Shown in pieces: positions 32,262-42,139 of a stretch of 64,000 nt of DNA; position 1 is the first letter of the stretch; each line of letters opens with the position of its first letter. Location of the stretch: assembly GCA_002633025.1 (NCBI GenBank), contig NMRB01000233.1, positions 87,107 through 151,106 of the forward strand, written 5' to 3'. The notes under the pieces are model-generated. The model saw nothing but the letters and a program-made list of their open reading frames with translations, did no database searches and was not told the DNA's origin. The position numbers were made by a program, and so were the translations under genes. Origin of the DNA: Notospermus geniculatus. Taxonomy: Eukaryota > Nemertea > Pilidiophora > Heteronemertea > Lineidae.

Positions 32262-32719
32262 AAAGGGTGGGCCAAAAAAAGCGCAGCATCAACCTTTTAA
32301 ATCTCCAAGAGCGACCGGGTTTTATTAAAAAGTGATGGAATGCGGGCACAGGGACAGTTGTGGCATGACACCATGCCTATGATTTCAAATTCAAAAACTG
32401 TCACGAATCAACCTTTTTTCTGTGAATGCATGTCATTATTGTGGTCAACCGCCCACAAATGACCCAAAATACTAGTACATGTAGGGCTACCGCAGTAGGC
32501 CTATTTACAGGGCAGATGTCATTCGCTGCATCAAAATAGGCTTGGTAAAATTTGAAAATGACACTCGGTCTCTTGGAAGACCCAGGCCTACTTATGACTA
32601 ATCCTACCCTTACCTACTTGTTATCAGGTTATTACTGGGTTTTGAAATAGACATCATACAATCTGGTCTCAAGATCAAAATTGCGCTCCCCATGTTGTGC
32701 TTTTTATGGCCCACCCTGT
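32262..32719. mobile_element. Mariner-like MITE (AGGGTGGGCC ends)
   Basis: Left AGGGTGGGCCAAAAAAAGCG and right TTTTTATGGCCCACCCT are inverted copies. TA dinucleotides lie at or within one base of both ends. It has no open frame and lies in the spacer after the copy 2 module. Confidence 0.7.
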
Positions 32720-32806
32720 ATGTAAAATGGTCTTATTTGACTGAAGTGTTGCTAGAAGTTATAAGAGAAATGAAGTGTAGTTTTCCTTATAAATATCATG
32801 TTAAAT

Positions 32807-33450
32807 GACTTTATTTCCTTCGACTTCCTGGGCCAGTTTTGTACGGAACCTGGTACGAAGTCTGTTAACTTTGCACAATAATAATGGCCCACGTAAGCGC
32901 GCTGTAGAATGGCACCAATTTTGAAAGTACGGACAATCGTTTTTTATGTGATAAAAACGTTTGGGGTGGCAGTTTTTCGTATAGGGGCGGGTGGGGACAA
33001 TCACCAACTTTTTTATGTGGTCTAACTGTGGAGTGAGACTATGGTCGGGCACATATTGATATTTCCAGGGGGTAAAACTCGTTTTGTTAGGCTGATTGCA
33101 TTTTTGGTTGACTTTGAAAGGGAAACAATAAAAAATCCTAAAAATTTCTGATTTTTATGTCAGAAAAAAACTCAAAAATGGAAAGAGGGAACATGCATTA
33201 GATCATCACCTCTGTTATGCTACCCCATTGACCCTTTGATCTCTGGAATAACAGTCAAACTAAGTAAAGGGATAATTTACAGCATGTGGGCTATGTGAAC
33301 CCCGGGTGGGAACCACTAAAGTAGTTGGCCCCATGGGGATAAGGTAAATCTATTCATTTTAAATATGTACCTGCACACGATATGTGCAGTTACAATTGGA
33401 GCAAGCGATTACGTGTTGCTAGGTTGTGGTCTCTCGGTAAAAATTTGGTT
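32807..33450. repeat. Second copy of the inter-gene segment
   Basis: Near-identical to about 30430-31071. It ends at the stem-loop of copy 3. This makes the 2379-bp period of the tandem duplication explicit. Confidence 0.8.
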
Positions 33451-33466
33451 GGCCCTGATAAGGGCC
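33451..33466 (-). terminator. Histone-type 3' stem-loop, copy 3
   Basis: GGCCCTTATCAGGGCC on the minus strand, 31 nt after the stop, with CCGAGAGACC (33429-33438) 13 nt beyond. Identical to copy 2. Confidence 0.8.
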
Positions 33467-33497
33467 TTTTGATTTCAAAAACTGCATCCAGGTCTTC

Positions 33498-33885
33498 TTA
33501 ACTCGACATCGGGTACATCGTCACGATGTAATATCTAACTTCGTTGAGGTTCTGGATATATTCGTGCCGAAAAACAACTCTAAAGTCCCTTTCGTCGTCG
33601 TAGCCCAGGATCTGCCGTGGGATCTGCTGTGTGAGGCAGAATTGTCCGTTGCTAAAAGCGGGGCGCCCATTCGCATGTAGATACAGCGCCATCTCCAGCA
33701 CGTCTTCTTTCGAATGATGGTTCCGGAAGTGGGACGGACGTTTGCCACGTCCGTCCCATGGCTGGACATGCCTGTAAACGATATGTTGATCAATAACTTT
33801 CTTCCATCAGAAGGATGATCCTCGTCGGTGGGATGTACTGGGACGCTTCCCAAATTTGTCTTGGAACGTAACAACGAATTCCCAT
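33498..33885 (-). pseudogene. RNase-like small protein family, copy 3 (4-bp frameshift)
   Basis: Starts MGIRCYVPRQ like copy 2 and ends VRYYIVTMYPMSS, but a 4-base insertion at about 33793 (gatcaataac against gataac in copies 1 and 2) shifts the frame just before the H-x-x-x-R-H motif. All regulatory parts (TATA, leader repeats, stem-loop) remain intact, so this is a recent loss. An in-frame restart would lack the His motif. Confidence 0.75.
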
Positions 33886-34304
33886 CTTGCTTGTTAATTT
33901 GCTGTTGTTGAATATCGTGATTGCTGTTGTTGAATATCGTGATGATTATGGTGAGCTGCGTGTCAACTCGGTTTTATATAGCCGCAATGGGCATAATCAT
34001 GAAAGTTCCAATCTTCGTCGCATGCAGCTTAAATATGTCGCCATCGTTGAAATCTTGAAGTTGTATGATAAAATAGGGCAAGTCAGTCCCCTAAATACCA
34101 GACGGCGGATCACATAAGCCTGAGAGATTCATCCAATCATGGTCACAGTCAACATGACACTGACCAATCAGAAAAGATTTCCTCCATAATGAATGATAGG
34201 GTCATTAGGCATAACCTAGAATTGCTTCTAAGACATCAAAACACTCCAAACAAAATTCACGCCCCGTTCATTAAATATGCAGTGAGTCTTTTTTCGCACC
34301 ATCA
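33886..34304. promoter_or_regulatory. Divergent promoter region of copy 3
   Basis: Contains the minus TATA (33970-33983), the doubled leader block, gaccaatcag, and ttaaatatg before the plus ATG. Nearly identical to 31503-31925. Confidence 0.5.
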
Positions 34305-34433
34305 ATGACCGACCAATCGCTCGCTGTTGCACGCCTTGTTCGTGATTTTGTTGACTACTTGGAAAATATAGCTGAATCTGCACATGAATTAGTCGAAGAC
34401 AAGTACAAGGATTTGACAAATGCATATATGTAA
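34305..34433 (+). CDS. Small acidic frame divergent from copy 3 (42 aa)
   Basis: MTDQSLAVARLVRDFVDYLE and the acidic tail are kept; the final residues are NAYM instead of YTYVI. gtaagtagg, a good splice donor, occurs 25 bp downstream at 34459, so the frame could alternatively be the 5' part of a longer transcript. The facing gene copy 3 is frameshifted. Confidence 0.35.
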   Translation: MTDQSLAVARLVRDFVDYLENIAESAHELVEDKYKDLTNAYM

Positions 34434-34698
34434 TTTCAAAATATTGCAAAATTTATGTGTAAGTAGGCCTGCTGCACCCTGGGTGCTCAAGATGAGACAG
34501 AGTATAAGGTACATAGGCCTATATTGAGTGAGCTGCAGAGTATAATGAGTTGATTATAGTACGAGTACACCAAAGGTAGGCCTATCTGAGAAGGGATTAT
34601 TTTTCAGTGTACACCAAGGTCTCTCTTCAGAGAAAGGAAGGGAACCTTTAGCAAGCGATTACATGTTGCCAAGTTGGTCTCTTTATAAAAATTTGGGT

Positions 34699-34714
34699 GG
34701 CCCTGATAAGGGCC
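34699..34714 (-). terminator. Histone-type 3' stem-loop, copy 4
   Basis: AAAACGGCCCTTATCAGGGC continues as CACCCAAA on the minus strand, essentially the full histone 3' consensus including its flanks. It is 29 nt after the stop. AAAGAGACC (34676-34684) follows 14 nt beyond. Confidence 0.85.
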
Positions 34715-34743
34715 GTTTTATGGTTATGTCGGCGGCTGCCTTT

Positions 34744-35136
34744 TTACGCTGTCATTGGGAAGAGCGTAACCAGTTTATACACGTAAACTTTTTCGGTAGG
34801 TTCCTCGAAGACATCCAAATCGAAGACGGCCTTGAAGATCCTCTCGTCGTCATATCCCAAGATTTCTCTTGGGATATTCTTCTCGAACGTAAATCTCCCG
34901 CTGTATCGTTCTTGGCCATTCCTACTCAGGTAGGTTGCCATTTCTTCTAGTTGACAGTGGTCGAGGAAAACTTCAAAGTATGATTTTCTGGTTCCACGTC
35001 CGTTCCACGGACCGATGGCGTGCCGCACCACTACGTGTTCGTACGCTTCTGCCGTAACCTTTACAATCCTCTTCAATGGTAAAGTGCGAGGACTTGGAGC
35101 ATCAGCCCCCCACTCTCCCACTCTTCTTCGGTCCAT
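34744..35136 (-). CDS. RNase-like small protein family, copy 4 (130 aa, diverged, intact)
   Basis: About half of the residues differ from copies 1-3, yet the same landmarks remain: YEHVVVRHAIGPWNGRG, K-x-Y-F, EMATYLSRNG, IPREILGYDDERIFKAVF and KLVTLFPMTA. Tyr of the YP motif is Phe here. The N-terminus (MDRRRVGEWG) is unlike the others. Retention of the motif through strong divergence, with the histone-type hairpin and an intact frame, argues for selection. A catAAAAct TATA-like site lies about 40 nt upstream. Confidence 0.65.
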   Translation of the reverse strand: MDRRRVGEWGADAPSPRTLPLKRIVKVTAEAYEHVVVRHAIGPWNGRGTRKSYFEVFLDHCQLEEMATYLSRNGQERYSGRFTFEKNIPREILGYDDERIFKAVFDLDVFEEPTEKVYVYKLVTLFPMTA

Positions 35137-35421
35137 TCGAGAAAGCTTGTCATCATGTTGGAAGTCATTGCAGTTTTATGATGAAACAGGACAAGACAGT
35201 CCCCGTAAATACCATGTCAGATGACAGATCACAAAGCCTGAGAAGTTCATCCAATCATGGTCACGGCCAACATGACACTGACCAATCAGAAAAGATCTCC
35301 TCTATAATGAATGATAGGGTCATTAGGCATAACCTAGAATCGCTTCTAAGACATCAAAACACTCCAAACAAAATTCACGCCCCGTTCATTTATATGCAGT
35401 GAGTCTTTTTTCGCACCATCA
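35137..35421. promoter_or_regulatory. Divergent promoter region of copy 4
   Basis: The plus-proximal half (gaccaatcagaaaagat through tttatatgcagtgagtc) is shared with the copy 2 and 3 regions. The minus-proximal half is shorter and diverged. Confidence 0.45.
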
Positions 35422-35466
35422 ATGACCGACCAATCGCTCGCTGTTGCACGCCTGGTCACTTTCTAG
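35422..35466 (+). pseudogene. Truncated small frame divergent from copy 4
   Basis: Begins MTDQSLAVARLV like the other two, then diverges and stops after 14 codons (LVTF, stop). The partner at copy 4 is therefore lost or rearranged. Confidence 0.5.
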
Positions 35467-35529
35467 CGGTCAATGTGAATTGGTCGATAATTACTCGGGC
35501 GAATCTTCTGTGTGCAAAATGCCGTGGTA

Positions 35530-35879
35530 TACAGGGTGTTCCGAAAAGAATGAAAACAGCCCAGAATCAAACAACGGTAGGCCCTACTTGTGACCATAGC
35601 CGTATGGGGGGGGGGAGCAGAAATCAGTCCTTTCATGACTGATAAGTATAAAGTTCACAGTAAGCTAAAGCCGCTTGGGTCAAAGTGTACTTTTCCAGAA
35701 TGTAACCGACTGTGTGGGCAAGTCAAAGGCCCAGGATAGGGTCATAGTGTTGTGTTTCAATGGAAATTCATTTTTAATTGTCCTTATGCAATTGCACGCA
35801 GCTTTTTCTTCAGAAATCTATGCGTTGTCACTGAGGCTTCCGACCAACTGGTTCAGTTTCTTACACGACACCCTGTATA
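35530..35879. mobile_element. Mariner-like MITE (ACAGGGTGT ends)
   Basis: Left TATACAGGGTGTTCCG and right CGACACCCTGTATA are inverted copies bordered by TA. A poly-G run is at 35608-35616. The internal open frame on the plus strand has no domain. Confidence 0.7.
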
Positions 35880-36168
35880 CCTCTTATCAATGAAAACCAA
35901 GTCGGCATGCTTTTGAATACCCCACGAAATCAATGACCCTTTGTCAAAACTCATTGTAATACACCTTTACGGCCCTATTCACAGGCCTGTTGCAATGCCA
36001 ATTGTATGACTAACATGTGACTTCAACGTGGTGGAGAAGGCGTCACTAATCAAAAATTATGCAGTGATGTCGCTGTGCATGAATTAAGATTGACAGGTCA
36101 TGTGGATAAATTCTATTGGCAGTGACTGTGGTAGGAGTGCTCTAAACTTTTTGAGGTGTGCTGAAATG

Positions 36169-36412
36169 CGATTCCCCTCACAAATCCAACGCCAACAGAC
36201 CATACACTGTTACGAGGGGTGTTGATCATTTCTGAAAGCCAAATGAATGTCATTTTCAGGTTCGTATTCCTAATACCAGACATGCATTTCATGTTATGAT
36301 CGTTCCCCCTGTGAACCAGGAAACTGAACCTGAAAATGACACTAAAATCTACATTCCACACAATATTGTATGGCCTGCCAGTTGGCTTTTTGGGCCTGTG
36401 GGGTAATCATGC
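36169..36412. mobile_element. Insertion of about 244 bp in the left arm of the element
   Basis: Comparison with the right arm, which reads tgtagaaatcacgctggtga, shows that the left arm has gained the block between gctgaaatg and cacgctggtga. The block has inner inverted pieces (tgtcattttcaggttc and cctgaaaatgaca) and short gaaatgc/gcatttc ends. Confidence 0.5.
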
Positions 36413-37028
36413 ATTTCCACGCTGGTGACTCAGATTTTATCGTACGCTATGCACCTACTTCCGGTATAGCAGACGAACATATTTGTTGGGCACAAAAATG
36501 AGAATAATTCTGTCCCAACCCCTTTTACAAATGTAGTAAACATATTATATGAAAGATAAGGCATTGTGGTTTTGATGAATGGCTGGTCACCTAGGGTGAC
36601 TTCGTAATTTTGATGCCAGTTTCCAAAATGCACGCGTTAGGCCAATATGACGAACATTTTGCTCATACCAATCACAGTGGAAGGGTTCCAGAGCAGGATT
36701 CTTGTCTACGATGGAAGCCAAGTACGTTATTTACATGATTCATATTAGAGCTGTGGGAAATTCACCTTGTAAATGTTGAAAACACGCCGATTTTGCAAAT
36801 TCACCGTACGCAATGCACCTTTTCAACCGTACGCCATGCACCTCAAATTGCAAATAAGGCAATACTGTGCTAATTTTCGTTCAAAACCATATCAATCTGA
36901 TTAGATGTCATTGTAAGCTGAACCAGACATGCCTGATGACCTGCTGGAGTAAAAGGGCTGCCCCATAAAATCCTATAGCCTTTGTGACATTAACTTCAGA
37001 GACAACAGATGTGGTGTATATTTCTTAA

Positions 37029-37241
37029 GGGTTAGATCTATGCAAAGTGATTCGAAATCTCGAAATTTTGACGCAAAAAAATCTGACTACAGTAACTGCA
37101 AACAAAATTGACAAAAAGTCTCGGGGCTCCTCGGGAAGCATCAGAAGAAGGGCCTCCGAGCCTTATTTTGTCAATTTTGTGTGCAGTTATTCAGATTTTT
37201 TGCGTCAAAAATTCGTGATTTCGAGCCACTTTTCTTAACCC
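37029..37241. mobile_element. TTAA-flanked foldback MITE in the putative intron
   Basis: Begins GGGTTAGATC and ends TTCTTAACCC, with matching inner arms (attttgacgcaaaaaaatct and agattttttgcgtcaaaaat). TTAA flanks it at 37025-37028 and 37242-37245. It lies directly before the zinc-finger exon. Confidence 0.8.
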
Positions 37242-37273
37242 TTAACATTTTTTTTCTTTTTTGGTCATTTTTA

Positions 37274-37790
37274 GCCAAGCTGTTATTGCGCATATAGCTC
37301 CTACTGTGAAAGAGGAGGCGCCTAGTGTCCTGAAGTCATTGTGTGAGGTGTGTGGCCTTCTTTTAGCGAAAACAAGTCTCAGAAGTCATCAGGTGGCCAA
37401 GCACGACCTTGAGAGGGGACGGCAATGCCTTGTCTGTGACAAGTGGTTCTATAACAAGTCCAGCTTCGAGGACCATGTCGACCATCACCATGGAGTCAAG
37501 CATAAGTGCGACAAATGTGTACGAGTCGAAATAGATGGTACACGATCTTTTCCTGTATCTGCAGAACAATTGAGAATGACATCTTCAAGGAGCATGACAA
37601 ATGTACCCCTCAGACAAAACGGCGAGGCATGATTTTCAATGTCAAGCCAATTTGCACCAGATGCCAAATGTTAGGTGCATGCGTACGGTACAAGAACACC
37701 CAGCTATGTGAATGGTGTACGGTAACTTTTTCAAAAATGCGATTTTCCAGAAATGTATGGGCTTTACATCAAAATCATTCAGAGCGTAGA
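37274..37790 (+). CDS. C2H2 zinc-finger protein exon, broken or spliced
   Basis: The first frame has CEVCGLLLAKTSLRSHQVAKH and CLVCDKWFYNKSSFEDHVDH, two C2H2 fingers, then HKCDKC. A different frame continues with CTRCQMLGACVRYKNTQLCE and WCTVTFSKMRFSRNVWALHQ, so a third and fourth finger need a frame change near 37520. The acceptor could be tttttag at 37274 or ccaag at 37279. A possible first exon ending at a gtacgt donor at 36723 would encode MHALGQYDEH. Function unknown; DNA binding is likely from the fingers. Confidence 0.5.
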
Positions 37791-38249
37791 TGAACAATAT
37801 GTTGGACTATAAATTTGTCCGATAACTATTCTTCCAAGAATCATTGGAAGGAAAGAAATCCTATTTCTGTAGTCGAAACCTACCTTTCCTATGCACTTTC
37901 GCCGCGTAGATCAATATGGCTCCATTATTCACAAAAACTGTTTCGCGTCGTTGAACAACATTCCGAGTTCATTGGGTGTGTGATAGGGGCAGGGTGGTTC
38001 AGATCTCTAAAGGTACTAAAAATGTTATTTTCAGGTACTTCAAAAAATTCGTCTGCTATACCGGAAGTAGGTGCATAGCGTACGATAAAATCTGAGTCAC
38101 CAGCGTGATTTCTACACACCTCAGAAAGTTCGTACCGCAATCGTCGCCAATAGGAGATCGGAATTTATCCACACGACCTGTCATTTATAATTTCTGTACA
38201 CCGTTGGTAGTTTTCCAGGACTGACCTCTTAATGTGTAAAAGAGAGTAC

Positions 38250-38924
38250 GTACATCGTCACCATGTAGTATCTAACTTCGTTGAGTGTTTTGATGAATTC
38301 ATGACGAAAAACAACTCTGAAGTGCCTTTCATCTTCATAGCCTAGGATGTGCACGGTTTCCGCCAGAAAAAAAATTGGGGGATGGACCAAAAAAATTCAA
38401 AAATTTTTTTTCAAAATTTTTTTTTTGAAAACAGTTTTTTTTTTATTTGGATTTTTTTCACAAAACAGTGTACATGGACTGCAAGATAACATGATGGTAT
38501 AATAATATGATGTTTTGAAAAGAAAAAAGACAAGATTTAAAGAAAAAAAATCCATTCTTTCTGTAAAATTTGGGGATGGATTTATCCCCAAATAATTTTC
38601 TTGGGGATGGAATTCTCCCCATTCTCCCCTCCGGCGGAAACCCTGATCTGCCGTGGGATCTGCTGTAAAGTGAAGCAAAATTGTCCATTGTTGAAAGCGG
38701 GCCGCCCATTTGCATGCAGGCTCCACGTCTTCTCTTGTGTGATGCTTCCGGAAGTATGATGGAGGTTTGCCATATCCGCCCCATGGTTGGACATGTCTAT
38801 ACACGATGTGATCGTACCTCTCGTCTTGAAGAAGGATGATCGTCGTCGGTGGGATGTACCGGTATCTTATCGCGTCTCCCTCCCAAATTTCTATTTCCGC
38901 CGGAATGTGAAAACGAACTCCCAT
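38250..38924 (-). pseudogene. RNase-like small protein family, copy 5 (interrupted and truncated)
   Basis: Starts MGVRFHIPAEIEIWEGDA, then YDHIVYRHVQPWGGYG and KPPSYF. A deletion removes the E-E-M-A-R-Y-L segment, and a 300-bp insertion (38346-38645) splits the region before ILGY. The end stops at VTM, just short of the YPM tail, where the neighbouring sequence takes over. No 3' stem-loop remains. The 5' leader is shared with copy 6. Confidence 0.75.
38346..38645. mobile_element. MITE with GGTTTCCGCC ends inside copy 5
   Basis: Terminal inverted repeats GGTTTCCGCC and GGCGGAAACC enclose an AT-rich interior with long A and T runs. Intact relatives read straight across this point (ggatctgccgtggg), so the insertion is clear. 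Confidence 0.7.
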
Positions 38925-39019
38925 CTTGCGAGTTGAGGTTGCTGTGTTGCTAGTAATAATAATAATAATAACAATAATAACATTATTATATTTTCTACAG
39001 CATAAAACCATTACAAATG

Positions 39020-39310
39020 TTCNCGCATTTCTTACATTGTCATTCTTCCCTATTTCTTACGTTTTCATTCTTGCATTCCTCTTACATTTACAGTGTTTTC
39101 ATACATTATTCTTGCACTCCTGTTCTTACATTTTTTTCTTACATTTTATTAGCCACTTACATTATTCATACCTTATTCATACCATTCTTACGTATGTTTT
39201 ACTTTATCATTCTTGCATTATTCTTACATTTACAATGCCTTCATACGTTATTCTTACCTTCTTATGCTTACATGTACACGTTCCTTACAATATCCAAGAC
39301 GATATCATAA
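39020..39310. repeat. Degenerate cattcttac low-complexity repeat, part 1
   Basis: Dozens of imperfect ttcttacatt and cattattcttac words make a pyrimidine-rich tract that gives spurious hydrophobic frames. An N lies at 39023. Confidence 0.8.
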
Positions 39311-39945
39311 ACAAATAATGCCTCCGTTACCAATGTTCGAATGTGTATATGCAGGTAGCATTGGGTGTCTGCTGCTTATGATACACGCTTCACGTTCTGG
39401 GTAACACATGCATGCACAGTCCAACAGCCTTTGAGTGTATAGGGTGCAGTAGTATAGCAGTGAAAAAAAAGAATTCCGGAATCCATGTCTTTATTTGGGA
39501 GCCTAATAGTATCATAGTGAACGTTGTTGTAGAATACGTTATCAGTCAAAACTTTTTTTTAAAATAAAGGAGCACAGAAATCGAAATTCAATGAAGAAAA
39601 AACTTACTCTTTCCTCAAGACCTTTTCCCAAAGTGCTACGTACTCCATTATGTACACCGAGTCCATTTCCAGTAATATTTTCATAGCCTGCCGTCGAATC
39701 ACACAAAATATTGACGAATCCTTTAAATCCACGGCAAAAAGTCGATTCCATTGGTGTTTATAAACTTTGAACTGTTGTTATGAGTGGTACAATAAAATCG
39801 GCAGGCACAAATAATGGAAATTTACAGCTGTTTGATGGAGAGAAAACGGAGTAAAATCTTTCCCCTGCAGTGATTCACTTTGAATGAACTGCTGAACGGT
39901 TTGATTGGTTGTCCCGCTACTGACGTCAGATATATCAAGTATATG
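39311..39945. other. No gene recognised
   Basis: Unique-looking stretch between two parts of the low-complexity repeat. No domain seen in any frame. Confidence 0.35.
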
Positions 39946-40860
39946 TCTATAATTCTTGCATTTTTCTTGCATTATTCTTACCGGTCTTACATGATGACTT
40001 TGGTAGTTTCCTAATCCTTACACCTTTCGTACGTTCAAATTCACATTCTTACGTATTTCCTACATCTAAAAGACAGATCTTAGACATTTCTTACATTATT
40101 CCTAAGTTGTTCTCACGCTTGACTTAAAAATATTCGAAACGTTGTCGTTCCTATGGTACTCTTACATTTGCTGTTGGAAATATTGCGAGTATTCATTGTT
40201 CTTACATTATTCTTATGTTCAGAATTATTGCAAGGATTGGAGTTCTTATATCATTCTTACGTTTGAACTTTGAAATACTTCAATCAGCAAGGCTTCGTAC
40301 ATTATTCTTTCATTGTGACTTAGAAATGATGGAGGTACTGAGGATCTGATGTTGCTCTTACAATTTGACTTAGATTATTCATGCAGTCACAGAAGTTCTT
40401 GCATTAATCTTAGCTTTTGACTTTGATACGTGAGAGAAAAAGTTGTCCTAACATTATTCCTACGTTTTCACTTAGTAAAATATAAAACCAATGGCTGGTT
40501 CTTACATTGTTCATACGGTTTGACTCAGATATATGCTATTAAATATCTGTTCATACATTATTCTTACGTCTTTTAGTCGTGTGCTCCTACGTTCGATTCT
40601 TCCTACATCTATTCAATCTGTATTTTTTTAAGTTTCTTTTCCTACACATTTCTTTCGTTTTTCTTACATCCTTCCTGCATTATTCTTACCATTCTTACAT
40701 GAGGACTTTGCTGGCTGTTGAATTCCTACACCTTTCTTACGTTCAAATTCACACTCTTACGTATTTCCTACATCTAAAAGGCAGTTCTTATACATTTCTT
40801 ACATTATTCCTAAGTTGTTCTTACGTTTCTTACATTTTTCTTACATAATTTTTCATAAGG
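39946..40860. repeat. Degenerate cattcttac low-complexity repeat, part 2
   Basis: Same words as 39020-39310 at lower density, with blocks ttcttacatta and ttcttacgtt spaced irregularly. acgtatttcctacatctaaa occurs twice (about 40051 and 40757), marking an internal duplication of about 700 bp. Confidence 0.7.
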
Positions 40861-40862
40861 GT

Positions 40863-41254
40863 TAATACCAGATAGGCCTGCAATTCGTGGTGAAGTGAGA
40901 TAGATATCTTTTGAGACGCATTGGGTGGGAAGGAGTTAATATGGGAACCAATCCATGACTGACGTCACTAATGGTGGATGAAGTGAGAAAGGGCATATAT
41001 CTGACCTGGCGATGCTCTCCACCATTCAATAGTAGCTTGCCATTCAATACAACAGGGTGTTTTGACCGTCTCCGACAGTTCAACATGAACTTTCTTGAGG
41101 AAGGATAAGCCGCGGCCGGGACAGAATTCGTCTCTTCTCGGTTTATCAAATGAGAACAAATAAGACAAAATCCATAATGACTGACTGTTGTCCTGAACTT
41201 CACCTGATGAAACCACGAGTTCCCTGTCCCTTCGTCGTTGATGGTCCCAATCAA
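40863..41254 (-). CDS. Unidentified open region
   Basis: Two overlapping minus-strand frames stay open for 82 and 130 codons. One contains GRGLSFLKKVHVELSETVK and PCCIEWQATIEWW. No family recognised. The proline/serine-poor, Trp-containing composition is compatible with a real exon, but there is no splice or homology support. Confidence 0.2.
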
Positions 41255-41814
41255 ACTAAAGACATGTCATGCTATCGAAATGTGTGAAATATAAGGAATT
41301 TTTATTGTCATACGCAACAAAAACAGCCAGAGTCGGAGACTCGAAATGACGAATGAGAAGCCGATTAGCAGATTAGAGATCGAGCAGTGAAAAGCGAGGG
41401 GCCGACGATAGGCCTCATTCGGCTTATAGCACCAAAATTATCATATCACTTCGTCGTTAATGGTCCCAATCAGACTAAATATGTATCAAATAATCTAAAT
41501 ATCTGAAATTTTAACAATTTCTAAGGCAGCACACTGACTATGAAATCAGCCCGAGTCGACGACTTGGATTGACGTGCATGAAGCCGAGATCGCTGTTGTC
41601 GGTTCGATCATTGTGATTTTTTTCCAATATATATCGTCATATTTTGAACCCACCTGAGTCGTTTTGACGAAAAATAATTTCAGTTATTGTTTGATGGTAC
41701 TCTAAAATACCACTCGGGTATGATTTCATAAGGCGATTGTCTATGACCATCAATTCTCTCCTCGTGTCGTCGAACAGACTTGCGCCGACTTGTGCCAGAT
41801 CTCCACTATACTAC

Positions 41815-42032
41815 TACCGCGCCATTTCCTCCACGTCTTCTCTTGTGCGATGCTTCTGGAAGTGTGACGGACGTTTGCCATATCCGTCCCATGGTTGGAC
41901 ATGTCTATACACGATGTGATCGTACCTCTCGTCTTGAAGAAGGATGATCGTCGTCGGTGGGATGTGCTGGTATCTTATCGCGTCTCCCTCCCAAATTTCT
42001 ATTTCTGCCGGAATGTGAAAACGAACTCCCAT
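41815..42032 (-). pseudogene. RNase-like small protein family, copy 6 (3'-truncated)
   Basis: Has MGVRFHIPAEIEIWEGDA, YDHIVYRHVQPWDGYG, GKRPSHF and EDVEEMAR, then homology stops at about 41815, so the ILGY and YP parts and the hairpin are missing. The 5' leader, including a taataataa tract and tgctgtagaaaatata, is shared with copy 5, so the two arose by duplication. Confidence 0.75.
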
Positions 42033-42139
42033 CTTGCGAGTTGAGGTTGCTGTGTTGCTAGTAATAATAATAATAATAACAATAATAACAATAATAATAT
42101 TATTATATTTTCTACAGCATAAAACCATTACAAATGTTC

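Larger units (their letters stand above)
36089..38190. mobile_element. Inverted-repeat element of about 2.1 kb enclosing a zinc-finger gene
   Basis: Left 36089-36168 plus 36413-36478 is complementary to right 38047-38190 over about 140 bp (gacaggtc-tgtggataaatt ... gtacgctatgcacc). The left arm contains an extra segment, 36169-36412, absent from the right arm. The only recognisable coding content is the zinc-finger exon at 37274-37790. No DDE transposase is evident. I do not recognise the family. Confidence 0.6.

Noticed and set aside
39020-39318. 130-codon hydrophobic plus-strand frame resembling a membrane protein
   Set aside because: It translates a low-complexity ttcttacatt repeat.
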